Source: Bacteroidota bacterium (GTDB taxonomy: Bacteria; Zhuqueibacterota; Zhuqueibacteria; Zhuqueibacterales; Geothermadaptataceae). Taken from it: DNA of 22,186 nucleotides. The notes under the pieces were generated by a model that searched no databases, was not told the DNA's origin, and saw nothing but the letters and a program-made list of their open reading frames with translations. The position numbers and the translations under genes were made by a program. Every line of letters starts with the position of its first letter. The stretch's first letter is position 1. The stretch spans positions 1 through 22,186 of the forward strand of contig DRLW01000737.1 of assembly GCA_011375275.1 (NCBI GenBank), read 5' to 3'. Shown here one piece after another: positions 1 to 7,145 of the stretch.

Positions 1-364
1 CCGGTTCTGGCGGGGTTTCAAAAAGGTAGTCCGGAATACGCACGCTGCGCAGCACGCGCGTGCTATCCAGCCCATCGATGGCGAGGCAGGAAAAACGAAA
101 CACACCGGGGGTGACAGGCACCACGGCCATAAACGTGCCGTTGACATATTTCTTTGCCCGCACGCCGTTGACGAAAACCGGCACACCGGGCGGCGTGACA
201 TGCCCGAAGACATAGGTCGAATCACCTGCCTGTACGACATCGCCCTCTTCCGGATAGACCACGGTCAGTTGCGGGGCCGTTCCCTGTTGCGCCACGACAG
301 CAACAGAGAGAACGAGCAGCAAAAATGCGGTTTTGTACGTGAGAGAAATTATGCGGGCCGGCAT
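1..364 (-). CDS. Exported protein with N-terminal Ig-like domain, partial (possibly N-acetylmuramoyl-L-alanine amidase)
   Basis: The reading frame is open from an ATG at 364 to the window edge (about 121 residues), so only the N-terminus is present. It starts MPARIISLTYKTAF, followed by a hydrophobic stretch (FLLLVLSVAVVA) ending in AQQG, a typical Sec signal peptide. The mature part begins with PQLTVVYPEEGDVV and continues with FGHVTPPGVPVFVNG, a beta-rich, Ig/glucodextranase-B-like module. From memory of the family, such modules precede amidase_3 catalytic domains in some FCB-group N-acetylmuramoyl-L-alanine amidases. The catalytic part lies outside the window, so the amidase name is a guess. 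The gene begins 6 nt after the moeA stop, in the same frame, with no convincing Shine-Dalgarno, so translational coupling is likely. Confidence 0.7.
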   Translation of the reverse strand, partial: MPARIISLTYKTAFLLLVLSVAVVAQQGTAPQLTVVYPEEGDVVQAGDSTYVFGHVTPPGVPVFVNGVRAKKYVNGTFMAVVPVTPGVFRFSCLAIDGLDSTRVLRSVRIPDYLFETPPEP

Positions 365-370
365 GTCATG

Positions 371-1585
371 TCAGGTCATGTAGTAATCATCACGCAGCAG
401 CACATCGATCTCCGTCCCCTTGCCTACCTCCTTCTGGTCCTGCGGGCAGATCAGATAAGAATTGCAGTGAGCATAGCTGGCGACATCACCGCTGCCGCGC
501 GTATCCAGCGGGCGGCAGAAGAACCGGCCTTCTTCGTACCAGGTCACACTCGGATGATAGTTCTCCCGGTTGGACTTGTTGCGGAACATGCTGGTCAGAC
601 GGGCACGCACGATCTGATTCTGCCATGTCGGGTAGCCCATCATCTTGCGCAAGGCCGGACGCACGATCACTTCGAAGACCGTGGCGCCGGAGACCGGATT
701 CCCGGGCAGGCCGAAGACCGGGCGGTTTTCGTGCAGGGCGAAAACCGTCGGTTTGCCCGGTTTGATCGCGACTTTTTGAAACAGGATGCGCAGGCCCAGC
801 TCACGGAAGACATCATCGACAAAATCGAGGTCGCCCATGGAAACACCGCCGGTGATCAGCAGCACGTCGTAGCTCAGGCCACGCTGGATGCGCTGTTTCA
901 AGGCCATCTTATCGTCTTTGGCAATTCCGAGCAGATCACACTCCAGACCAAGGGCGCGGCAATGGGCCTGCAATGATGAGCTGTTGGAATTGCGTATCTG
1001 CCCCTGCATGGGCACCACCGAGGGTTCAACCAGTTCATCGCCTGTGGCGAGTACTGCCACACGTGGTGCGGAGTAAATTTTGATATGCGTGTGCCCGGTC
1101 GCGGCCAAAATAGAAATCGCTGCCGGACTGAGGTATGTGCCCGAAGTCAGCACAACATCGCCGCGGCTGACCTCGCTCGCTGCCGGCACGACATTTTGCC
1201 CGGCACGCACGGCTTCGAGAATGCGAACTTCGGTATCATCGCGGCCGGGGCCGGTTTTCTCCACTTCCCGAACAGCATCCGCGCCTTCGGGCAACGGGGC
1301 GCCGGTCATGATTTTGGCCGTCTCTCCGGCTGACAGGCTGAAGCCCGGGAAAGACCCCGCCGGGATGAACCCGACCACACGCAAAGCAGCAGGGGCTGAT
1401 GCGACATCCTCGCTGCGCACGGCGTAGCCGTCCATCATGCTGCGGTGAAAGGGCGGCATGTCCATGTCGGAAATGACGTCCTCGGCGAGCACGCGCCCCA
1501 CGGCATCAGCGATGGCCACCTTCTCAGGCGCCTTGCGATTGGTATGGTTCAAAACGATATCGATGGCTTCGCGAACAGTGATCAT
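371..1585 (-). CDS. moeA: Molybdopterin molybdenumtransferase MoeA
   Basis: The product (404 residues) has the normal MoeA length. MoeA inserts molybdate into adenylylated molybdopterin in the last step of molybdenum cofactor synthesis, in the cytoplasm. Visible motifs are PPFHRSMMDGYAV (44-56), ATGDEL (180-185), the substrate-loop SNSSS (200-204), ITGGVSMGDLDFV (244-256), IKPGKPT (274-280) and GLPGNPVSG (292-300), in the canonical MoeA order (domain with the MoaB/MogA-like fold at about 174-315, then C-terminal beta domain). The ATG at 1585 overlaps the stop codon of the upstream SPOR gene by 4 nt (ATGA), which supports this start and an operon. No other cofactor genes (moaA, moaC, mogA) are in the window, so moeA sits here inside an envelope-gene operon. 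Confidence 0.97.
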   Translation of the reverse strand: MITVREAIDIVLNHTNRKAPEKVAIADAVGRVLAEDVISDMDMPPFHRSMMDGYAVRSEDVASAPAALRVVGFIPAGSFPGFSLSAGETAKIMTGAPLPEGADAVREVEKTGPGRDDTEVRILEAVRAGQNVVPAASEVSRGDVVLTSGTYLSPAAISILAATGHTHIKIYSAPRVAVLATGDELVEPSVVPMQGQIRNSNSSSLQAHCRALGLECDLLGIAKDDKMALKQRIQRGLSYDVLLITGGVSMGDLDFVDDVFRELGLRILFQKVAIKPGKPTVFALHENRPVFGLPGNPVSGATVFEVIVRPALRKMMGYPTWQNQIVRARLTSMFRNKSNRENYHPSVTWYEEGRFFCRPLDTRGSGDVASYAHCNSYLICPQDQKEVGKGTEIDVLLRDDYYMT

Positions 1586-2523
1586 GGGGTCTCATCCAAT
1601 TTGGCTATACGAAAATTGACCTCAAAAAGCCGGCGCAGACGCTCCCCGGCACGCCGGGCTTCCTCTCTTTCATCAAACTTGCCGATGACGACGCGATAGA
1701 ACAAACGATTTCTGGTGCGATATTCGACGATTTCAGCAGGATAGCCTCGCAGGCGAAACCACTTTTTCTGGCTCTCCGCATTCGCGCGCACGCCGTACGA
1801 TCCCACCTGCACGGTAAAAATATCCCGCTTATCTGCGACCCGCTCCATGGCCCTGCCCGGCTTCTCAGCGCGCGGTTCTTCTTTCGAGGCGATCGGCTTT
1901 TCCCTGCTGACAGCGCGCTCCTGTTGCTCTGCTTTCATCTGCGCCAGCAGGCCGAGGTCATCCTGCGTGCGCTGCCGCACCGTTTCGGGCACATGCCGCG
2001 AGAGCAACTTTTGATACAGCAGCAAAGCGGTGTTGTATTCTCCGAGCAAAAGGTGGCTGCGGGCCTGCAGATATTCGGCCTCGTTACGAACAGCAGCATG
2101 CGGATAGCGATCGACGAGTTTGCCGAAAGCCTCGGCCGCACGGATGTAATTGCCGCGGGCGAAATCCATCTGTCCAAGGCGAAAAAGGGCTTTGGCGGCA
2201 AAAGGAGAAGCCGGAAAGCTGGCTAAGATATGCTCGAACTGAGTGCGGGCATTTTCGCCGCTGCTGTCGAGCAGGGCGGTGAAATAGAGCAGCTCAGGCG
2301 AATCCGGCCAGCGCTGTGCGAGTTTATGCAGTTCAGCGCGGATCGCCCCGGTGCTGCGTGAGGTCAGCAGGTCCAGCACCTTTTTCTCGGTGATCTGGCC
2401 CTGCGATGAGAATGGGAAAAGAAAAAGGATGGGGATGCTGATTAAAAGGCTGCGAAAGACTGTTTTCACTGTGCGAACCATCCCTGGGCACATGCGTAGT
2501 TTTCCGGCACGAACAGCGGTCAT
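1582..2523 (-). CDS. TPR and SPOR domain periplasmic protein
   Basis: The product (313 residues) has a basic N-terminus, a hydrophobic signal or anchor segment at about 24-40 and a mature start near SSQGQ. Tetratricopeptide-like helices follow at about 74-172 (FRLGQMDFARGNYIRAAEAFGKLVDRYP resembles YbgF/BamD-type repeats, here broken into a description rather than a full motif). A charged linker spans about 195-232. A SPOR domain occupies about 233-309 (DIFTVQVGSYG ... FYRVVIGKFDEREEA). SPOR domains bind peptidoglycan glycan strands lacking stem peptides, so the protein probably acts in the periplasm in cell-wall turnover or division. The chosen ATG overlaps the stop of the upstream lapB-like gene by 4 nt; an internal Met at residue 15 would give a more compact signal peptide. 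It overlaps moeA downstream. Confidence 0.88.
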   Translation of the reverse strand: MTAVRAGKLRMCPGMVRTVKTVFRSLLISIPILFLFPFSSQGQITEKKVLDLLTSRSTGAIRAELHKLAQRWPDSPELLYFTALLDSSGENARTQFEHILASFPASPFAAKALFRLGQMDFARGNYIRAAEAFGKLVDRYPHAAVRNEAEYLQARSHLLLGEYNTALLLYQKLLSRHVPETVRQRTQDDLGLLAQMKAEQQERAVSREKPIASKEEPRAEKPGRAMERVADKRDIFTVQVGSYGVRANAESQKKWFRLRGYPAEIVEYRTRNRLFYRVVIGKFDEREEARRAGERLRRLFEVNFRIAKLDETP

Positions 2524-3602
2524 TCCTGAGCTTTTTTCGAGTTGATCATAGCCAGAGCCTGTTCGACGGCGAGGATATCCTGGCCGTCGCGGTGATAGTA
2601 ACGGACGAGATGCTCACGTGCAGGCACGTAATCCGGATTGCGTTGCAGAACGCGCTGGCACACTTCGATCGCCTGATCGATTTCACCCTTTTTTTCGTGC
2701 AGCTCTGCCAGAGCCAGAAAGGCCTGCCAGTTTTCCGGGCTTTTACTGATGACCTGATTGTAGATATTGCCGATCTCGCCGAACTCGCCGATTTCAAACA
2801 GCATATCTTTGATACGATGCAAGGCTTTGGAAGCAGCATTGGGAGCCGCCTGCACGAACTTCTTGATGGTTTCCAGCGCATCGTTGTTGCGCTCGCTGCG
2901 GATATAACTTTCGCACAGCTCCAGATGGGCTTCGGTACACTGGGGATAGATTTTGATCGCTTCGCGGAATGCTGTGCGCGCCTCTTTTTCGTTGCCCGCT
3001 GCCACATGCTGCTTGCCCATCTCGACACGGTACAGAGCCAGACGCGACTTGTCTTCGCTGCCTTTCAGTTTGGCGACGGTTTTATACACCGAAGCTGCTT
3101 TGCTCCAGTCGCCCAGGGCTTCGTAAATTTCCAGCTCCTTTTCCCGCGCCTGCAGGTCATCTTTTTTAATCTGCAACAGTTGCTGCACTGTTTCAAGGGC
3201 GAGCTTGAAATTCTTGCGCGCTTCGTAATCATCGACAAGGCTTCGCAGGATCTGCAAGCGCTGAGAGGGCCGCAAACTGGTACGCGCGGTCAGGCTTTTG
3301 TGCACTTTGATCGCCTGATCGACCTGGCCCATATCGCGCAGGATATCGCCGATCTTGAGGTAGGCATCGATGTTGGTGGTGTCTTTACGCACCGCCTGGC
3401 GAAGTTTATCCAGAGCCAGCTCCTTTTCTCCGGAAACGAGATAACTCAGGCCGGCAGCATAATCGGTCGCCGCGTCATCATCCTGTTTCCCGGAGCGCCG
3501 GGTCATAAAAAAAGCCAGGGCCGCCACAATAAAAAGCCCGACAATGATTATCAGAAAGAGTTCGACTTCGGTCATCATTTTACCATGAATTGATCCAGTC
3601 AT
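2520..3602 (-). CDS. lapB: LapB/YciM-like membrane-anchored TPR protein
   Basis: One N-terminal membrane helix (VELFLIIIVGLFIVAALAFF) is followed directly by a basic MTRRS stretch and about eight tetratricopeptide repeats reaching almost the C-terminus. This is the architecture of LapB (YciM), which in E. coli tethers to the inner membrane and tunes LPS synthesis through FtsH and LpxC. The gene lies 53 nt after a LapA-domain gene, the same pairing as yciS-yciM. Unlike E. coli LapB, there is no C-terminal rubredoxin-like metal domain: no CxxC pair exists and the protein stops after the last TPR. I chose the ATG at 3602 because GAGAG lies 8 nt upstream; a GTG at 3626 and ATGs at 3578/3575 are alternatives, the last giving a LapB-like N-terminus. 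It overlaps the SPOR gene by 4 nt. The LapB assignment is by architecture and context. Confidence 0.85.
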   Translation of the reverse strand: MTGSIHGKMMTEVELFLIIIVGLFIVAALAFFMTRRSGKQDDDAATDYAAGLSYLVSGEKELALDKLRQAVRKDTTNIDAYLKIGDILRDMGQVDQAIKVHKSLTARTSLRPSQRLQILRSLVDDYEARKNFKLALETVQQLLQIKKDDLQAREKELEIYEALGDWSKAASVYKTVAKLKGSEDKSRLALYRVEMGKQHVAAGNEKEARTAFREAIKIYPQCTEAHLELCESYIRSERNNDALETIKKFVQAAPNAASKALHRIKDMLFEIGEFGEIGNIYNQVISKSPENWQAFLALAELHEKKGEIDQAIEVCQRVLQRNPDYVPAREHLVRYYHRDGQDILAVEQALAMINSKKAQE

Positions 3603-3655
3603 CACCCCGTCTCTCGGGGTCTTCACAATTGCCAGAAAACTGCTACTGCCGCTGC

Positions 3656-4027
3656 CTACTGTTTCTCCCCTTCCGCCTCCTCACTCTGGGCAGGCAGAGC
3701 AGCCGGGGGTTCTGCGGGCAGGGCTTCGGCATCAGCCTCGATGGACAGATTGCGCAGGTTATCCAGCTCCTTGCGCAATTGGGTGTTGCTCGCACGCATT
3801 TTGCGCATTTCGTTTTTCAGGGCAAGAACCTGAAAGATGGAAAAGAAAAGCCAGAAGATCATGCCCAGGCCAAACGAGGCATAGACGATGAGCCAGATGG
3901 GCAGAGGGCCGGTCTCAATTTTTCCTTTCAGAAAAACAACCGCGACTTCCTGTGTCGTGTTCTGCAGCGCAAAGCCAAGGATGAGAAGAATGACGACTAC
4001 GGTGAAAATCCATCTAAGTGCCCACAT
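3656..4027 (-). CDS. lapA: LapA domain (DUF1049-type) inner membrane protein
   Basis: This small membrane protein (123 residues) has two hydrophobic helices, at about 5-23 (WIFTVVVILLILGFALQN) and 43-65 (LPIWLIVYASFGLGMIFWLFF), with a short NTTQEVAVVFL stretch between them. That is the classic LapA (YciS) layout. A heptad-like charged segment at about 70-95 and an acidic, Pro/Ala-rich tail follow. LapA assists LPS assembly with LapB, encoded immediately downstream here. The ATG at 4027 has a strong GAGGAG Shine-Dalgarno (4035-4040) with a 7-nt spacer. It is the first gene after the rpsA terminator, so it needs either its own promoter in the short 4028-4085 gap, where I see no clear one, or read-through. 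Confidence 0.9.
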   Translation of the reverse strand: MWALRWIFTVVVILLILGFALQNTTQEVAVVFLKGKIETGPLPIWLIVYASFGLGMIFWLFFSIFQVLALKNEMRKMRASNTQLRKELDNLRNLSIEADAEALPAEPPAALPAQSEEAEGEKQ

Positions 4028-4034
4028 CTGTGAT

Positions 4035-4040
4035 CTCCTC
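4035..4040 (-). promoter_or_regulatory. Shine-Dalgarno of lapA-like gene
   Basis: GAGGAG on the minus strand, 7 nt before the ATG at 4027. It fixes the start of the LapA-like protein. Confidence 0.8.
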
Positions 4041-4085
4041 TGTTCTCTGATCTGAAAATATTCTCAAATTGCAGGATGGATAAGT

Positions 4086-4117
4086 AAAAAAAGGCCGGGC
4101 GCAGGGCGCGCCCGACC
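4086..4117 (-). terminator. Rho-independent terminator after rpsA
   Basis: On the minus strand, 23 nt beyond the rpsA stop, a 10-bp stem (GGTCGGGCGC pairing with GCGCCCGGCC, one G-T pair) with a 5-nt loop is followed immediately by seven T. This is a textbook intrinsic terminator that separates the cmk-rpsA transcript from the lapA-lapB operon. Confidence 0.93.
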
Positions 4118-4140
4118 GGATAGATTAGGAGAATCGCTGA

Positions 4141-6156
4141 TCACGATTCTTTCTTTTCTTCTTCTGCATCCGCGGCTTCAGCATCATCAGACGCCTGTTC
4201 TTCCTGGGCGGCATCTTTTGCTGCTTCTTCGGCGGGTGCTGCCTCTTCAGCGGGTGCTTCGGCTTCGGCAGTTTCGGCTTTGGATGCATCAGCCTCTGCT
4301 TCCGGCTGTTCAGCGGTTTCCGCAGCCTTTTCTTCCGCAGGTGCTTCGGCAGCCGCGTCCTCTTTCTGGCCGGATTTTTCAGCCACAGCGCCTTTTTCAT
4401 GAGCGAGTTTTTCAGAGAGAATGATCTTCTTATTCTCCGCGTTGAACTCGATCACTACCAGGCTGAGGGTATCGCCGACAGCGTAGCCATCCGAGGGCTT
4501 GTTGATGTTATCCTTGACCAGATGGCTGATCGGCACGAAACCGTCAACATCGTCGGGCAGCTCGGTGATCACACCTTTGTCGATCATGCGTACGACCTTG
4601 CCCGTGGTTTCGGTGCCGACCGCATAGCGCTCGGTGAAGGTATCCCACGGATTTTCGCGTGTCTGCTTGTAGCCAAGGGAGATACGCCGGTTGGCTTTAT
4701 CAACATTGAGCACGATCACATCCACTTCGTCACCCTTTTTCAGTACTTCTCCGGGGTGGCGGATTTTCTTGGTCCAGGACAGATCAGAGATGTGTACCAG
4801 CCCGTCGATGCCTTCTTCCAGCTCGACAAAAGCACCGAAGTTGGTCAGGTTGCGCACCACGCCGTGCTGCGTCGAACCGACAGGGTAGCGCTCTTCGATC
4901 TGATCCCAGGGATCTGGCTCGAGTTGTTTGAGGCCGAGAGAAATCTTCCTGCCCTCGACGTCGAGGTTGAGCACTTTCGCTTCGATCGTTTCGCCGATGG
5001 AGACGACTTTCGATGGGTGGCGGATATGCTGGGTCCAGCTCATCTCTGAGATGTGAATCAGGCCTTCAACGCCTTTTTCGATTTCGACGAACGCGCCGTA
5101 ATCAGAGATGCTGACCACTTTTCCGGTAATCGTGCTGCCGACCGGGTATTTCTTATCGACATCGATCCACGGATGTGGCTGCAGTTGCTTGAGACCGAGA
5201 GAGATACGGTCTTTGGCCTCATTGAAATCGAGGACCTGGACTTTGATTTTATCATCGAGGGAGACGATTTCCGAAGGATGGCTGACACGGCCCCATGACA
5301 GGTCGTTGATATGCAGCAGGCCATCGACGCCGCCGAGATCGATAAAAACACCGAAATCGGTGATGTTCTTGACCGTGCCTTCGAGAACTTGTCCCTTTTC
5401 GAGGTTGTCGAGAATTTTTTGCCGTTGTTCTTTGAGGGTTTCCTCAACCAGCACGCGATGCGATACCACGATATTCTTGCGCATCTCGTTGACCTTGACG
5501 ATGCGGAAATCCAGCTCGCGGCCGATATAGGCATCGAAATCGCGGATCGGTCGAACGTCGATCTGAGAGCCGGGCAGGAAAGCATCCACGCCCATGAGAT
5601 CCACGACGATACCACCCTTGATCCGGCGTACGCAGGTGCCACGAAGCACCTCGCCGCGGGCATGGCTGTCGACGATCTTTTCCCAGACTTTCATGAAGTC
5701 GGCTTTCTTCTTCGACAGCACGAGCTGGCCGTCGGTATCTTCCACTGTATCGAGGAAAACTTCGATTTCGTCGCCGATCTTCAGTTCTTCTGGTTTGGAA
5801 AACTCTTCGATAGGAATAACACCTTCGGACTTGAAGCCGATGTCAACAGCGACTTCGCTATCGCCGATGGCGAGAATCTTGCCGGTTACCAGCTCGCCCT
5901 CGACAAATTCTGCGATGGTGTTATCGTACAGCTGCATGAAGTTGTTGTACTCCTCATCATCGTATTCCTGATCATCTTTGAGCTCAGAAATATCGATAAC
6001 TTTGTCCTCATCCGCAAAAAGATCGGTTTTCACCGTTTTCTTTGCTTTTGCAGCCGGTTTCTTTTTTTCGGAAGCAGACTCATCCCCGGCAACTGCCGCG
6101 GTCTGAACCTCTTCTTCCGGGTTAGGGGTTACGGGTTGATTTGAACTGTCAGTCAT
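4141..6156 (-). CDS. rpsA: 30S ribosomal protein S1
   Basis: The product (671 residues) is longer than the roughly 557 residues of E. coli S1. Six S1 (OB-fold) domains can be placed at about 84-150, 167-235, 254-324, 340-411, 427-498 and 514-584; domains 3-5 carry the typical DFGVFIDLGGVDGLLH, DYGAFVEIEKGVEGLIH and NFGAFVELEEGIDGLVH signatures. S1 helps the 30S subunit load and unfold mRNA. Extra material consists of a Lys/acidic N-terminal extension (1-80) and an Ala/Glu-rich, strongly acidic tail (585-671). The ATG is set by a perfect AAGGAGG at 6166-6172. The gene follows cmk, the conserved cmk-rpsA pair known from Proteobacteria and others, and is closed by an intrinsic terminator. Confidence 0.97.
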   Translation of the reverse strand: MTDSSNQPVTPNPEEEVQTAAVAGDESASEKKKPAAKAKKTVKTDLFADEDKVIDISELKDDQEYDDEEYNNFMQLYDNTIAEFVEGELVTGKILAIGDSEVAVDIGFKSEGVIPIEEFSKPEELKIGDEIEVFLDTVEDTDGQLVLSKKKADFMKVWEKIVDSHARGEVLRGTCVRRIKGGIVVDLMGVDAFLPGSQIDVRPIRDFDAYIGRELDFRIVKVNEMRKNIVVSHRVLVEETLKEQRQKILDNLEKGQVLEGTVKNITDFGVFIDLGGVDGLLHINDLSWGRVSHPSEIVSLDDKIKVQVLDFNEAKDRISLGLKQLQPHPWIDVDKKYPVGSTITGKVVSISDYGAFVEIEKGVEGLIHISEMSWTQHIRHPSKVVSIGETIEAKVLNLDVEGRKISLGLKQLEPDPWDQIEERYPVGSTQHGVVRNLTNFGAFVELEEGIDGLVHISDLSWTKKIRHPGEVLKKGDEVDVIVLNVDKANRRISLGYKQTRENPWDTFTERYAVGTETTGKVVRMIDKGVITELPDDVDGFVPISHLVKDNINKPSDGYAVGDTLSLVVIEFNAENKKIILSEKLAHEKGAVAEKSGQKEDAAAEAPAEEKAAETAEQPEAEADASKAETAEAEAPAEEAAPAEEAAKDAAQEEQASDDAEAADAEEEKKES

Positions 6157-6165
6157 GAAATTATA

Positions 6166-6172
6166 CCTCCTT
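6166..6172 (-). promoter_or_regulatory. Strong Shine-Dalgarno of rpsA
   Basis: AAGGAGG on the minus strand, 9 nt before the rpsA ATG, is the most consensus ribosome-binding site in the window. Confidence 0.85.
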
Positions 6173-6186
6173 AGGTGTATTTTTTA

Positions 6187-6208
6187 CCTTTCCAAAGTCC
6201 GGGAAAGG
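6187..6208 (-). promoter_or_regulatory. Stem-loop in the cmk-rpsA gap, possible translational operator
   Basis: CCTTTCC and GGAAAGG form a 7-bp stem with an 8-nt loop, 14 nt upstream of the rpsA Shine-Dalgarno. A-rich runs flank it on the minus strand. S1 is known to repress its own mRNA in E. coli, so an operator is possible, but structure and function here are inferred. On the plus strand the hairpin is followed by a T run, yet no plus-strand gene needs a terminator. Confidence 0.35.
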
Positions 6209-6227
6209 ATTTTTTCACATCATCACT

Positions 6228-6911
6228 TCAGGCCACGTGCTGGGCCTGAAAGGCCTCGACGATCGCATCGACCTGCTGTTCGATACTCAGCTCAGTCGTA
6301 TCCAGCTCGATCGCGTCGTCTGCCTTGCGCAAGGGCGAGCTGGCTCGCTCGCTGTCCTTGCGATCCCGCTCGATGAGGTCGCGCTTCAGCTCTTCAAAAG
6401 AGATTTCTACCCCCTTTTCCCTGAGCTCGGCCATACGCCGTTGCGTGCGCGCCTCCACCGAAGCGGTGAGAAAGATCTTGATATCCGCATCAGGAAAAAC
6501 CACTGTACCGATATCCCGCCCTTCGACAACGACATCGGCGTGGGCAGCGAGCTTGCGCTGCAGGGAGACCATCAGTTGCCGCACTTTCGGATAGCTGGCG
6601 ACAACACTGACATTATTGCTGATCTCCTGCATGCGAATGGCCTCGCTGATATCACGGCCATCCACCATCACACGGGTTTTATCAGTTGCAGAGTCGATTT
6701 CGAAATGTGCCTGGCGTGCGGCTTCTGCGATGGTGTCTTCGTCGGAGAGATCGATGTTCTTGTGGAGCGCCAGCCAGGTGACGGCACGGTACAACGCCCC
6801 GGTATCGAGATAGGTAAAACCTAATTTCCGCGCCACCAGACGCGCGGTGGTGCTTTTCCCCGAGCCTGCCGGCCCGTCAATTGCGATAATTCGTGTGCGT
6901 TTCGTTTCCAA
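6228..6911 (-). CDS. cmk: Cytidylate kinase (probable TTG start)
   Basis: This NMP kinase phosphorylates CMP and dCMP in pyrimidine salvage and mRNA-turnover recycling. Motifs are the P-loop DGPAGSGKST, LDTGALYRAVTW in the CMP-binding region, VDGRDISEAIR and VVEGRDIGTVVFPDADIKIFL. No ATG occurs upstream of the P-loop in frame. I chose the TTG at 6911, which has an AAAAAGG Shine-Dalgarno (6919-6925) 7 nt away and gives 227 residues, the same length as E. coli Cmk. An upstream TTG at 6980 would add 23 residues of unrelated character and lies inside the leader palindrome. It is followed after 71 nt by rpsA. Confidence 0.95.
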   Translation of the reverse strand: METKRTRIIAIDGPAGSGKSTTARLVARKLGFTYLDTGALYRAVTWLALHKNIDLSDEDTIAEAARQAHFEIDSATDKTRVMVDGRDISEAIRMQEISNNVSVVASYPKVRQLMVSLQRKLAAHADVVVEGRDIGTVVFPDADIKIFLTASVEARTQRRMAELREKGVEISFEELKRDLIERDRKDSERASSPLRKADDAIELDTTELSIEQQVDAIVEAFQAQHVA

Positions 6912-6949
6912 AGACCTGCCTTTTTGCGACAAATTTTGAATATAAATAA

Positions 6950-6987
6950 CCCGGGATGAAAATACAATCAAAGAATGCAATCCCGGG
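6950..6987 (-). promoter_or_regulatory. Palindrome in the cmk leader
   Basis: Perfect 8-bp arms (CCCGGGAT and ATCCCGGG) enclose a 22-nt AT-rich centre. The palindrome lies between the promoter at 7039-7065 and the TTG start of cmk, so it would be transcribed as a hairpin in the leader or could act as a protein-binding site. Function is unknown. Confidence 0.5.
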
Positions 6988-7038
6988 GGGATCGGTTGAG
7001 AATCAACAGGAAAGAAAAAAATTCATAACCTGCTGTTA

Positions 7039-7065
7039 TTTATAATATTATCCGGAAATTGACAA
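7039..7065 (-). promoter_or_regulatory. Sigma70-like promoter for cmk-rpsA
   Basis: On the minus strand TTGTCA (7065-7060) and TATAAA (7044-7039) are separated by 15 bp; reading the -10 as TAAATA gives a 17-bp spacer. The surrounding DNA is strikingly AT-rich compared with its neighbours and sits in the 234-nt gap after the upstream operon, where a promoter for cmk-rpsA is expected. The predicted leader is about 115-120 nt. Confidence 0.6.
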
Positions 7066-7145
7066 AAAATGAATTTTCAGTACCAAACCGTGCGACAACA
7101 TCAGAAGCCGCGCCATGCTGTTTTCCAGCCTATTTTGCCGGCCGC

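Noticed and set aside
2592..3593. A plus-strand frame of 333 codons antisense to the lapB-like gene
   Set aside because: It mirrors the TPR coding sequence (a periodic Phe/Leu/Asp pattern), so it is a shadow of the repeats and not a gene.
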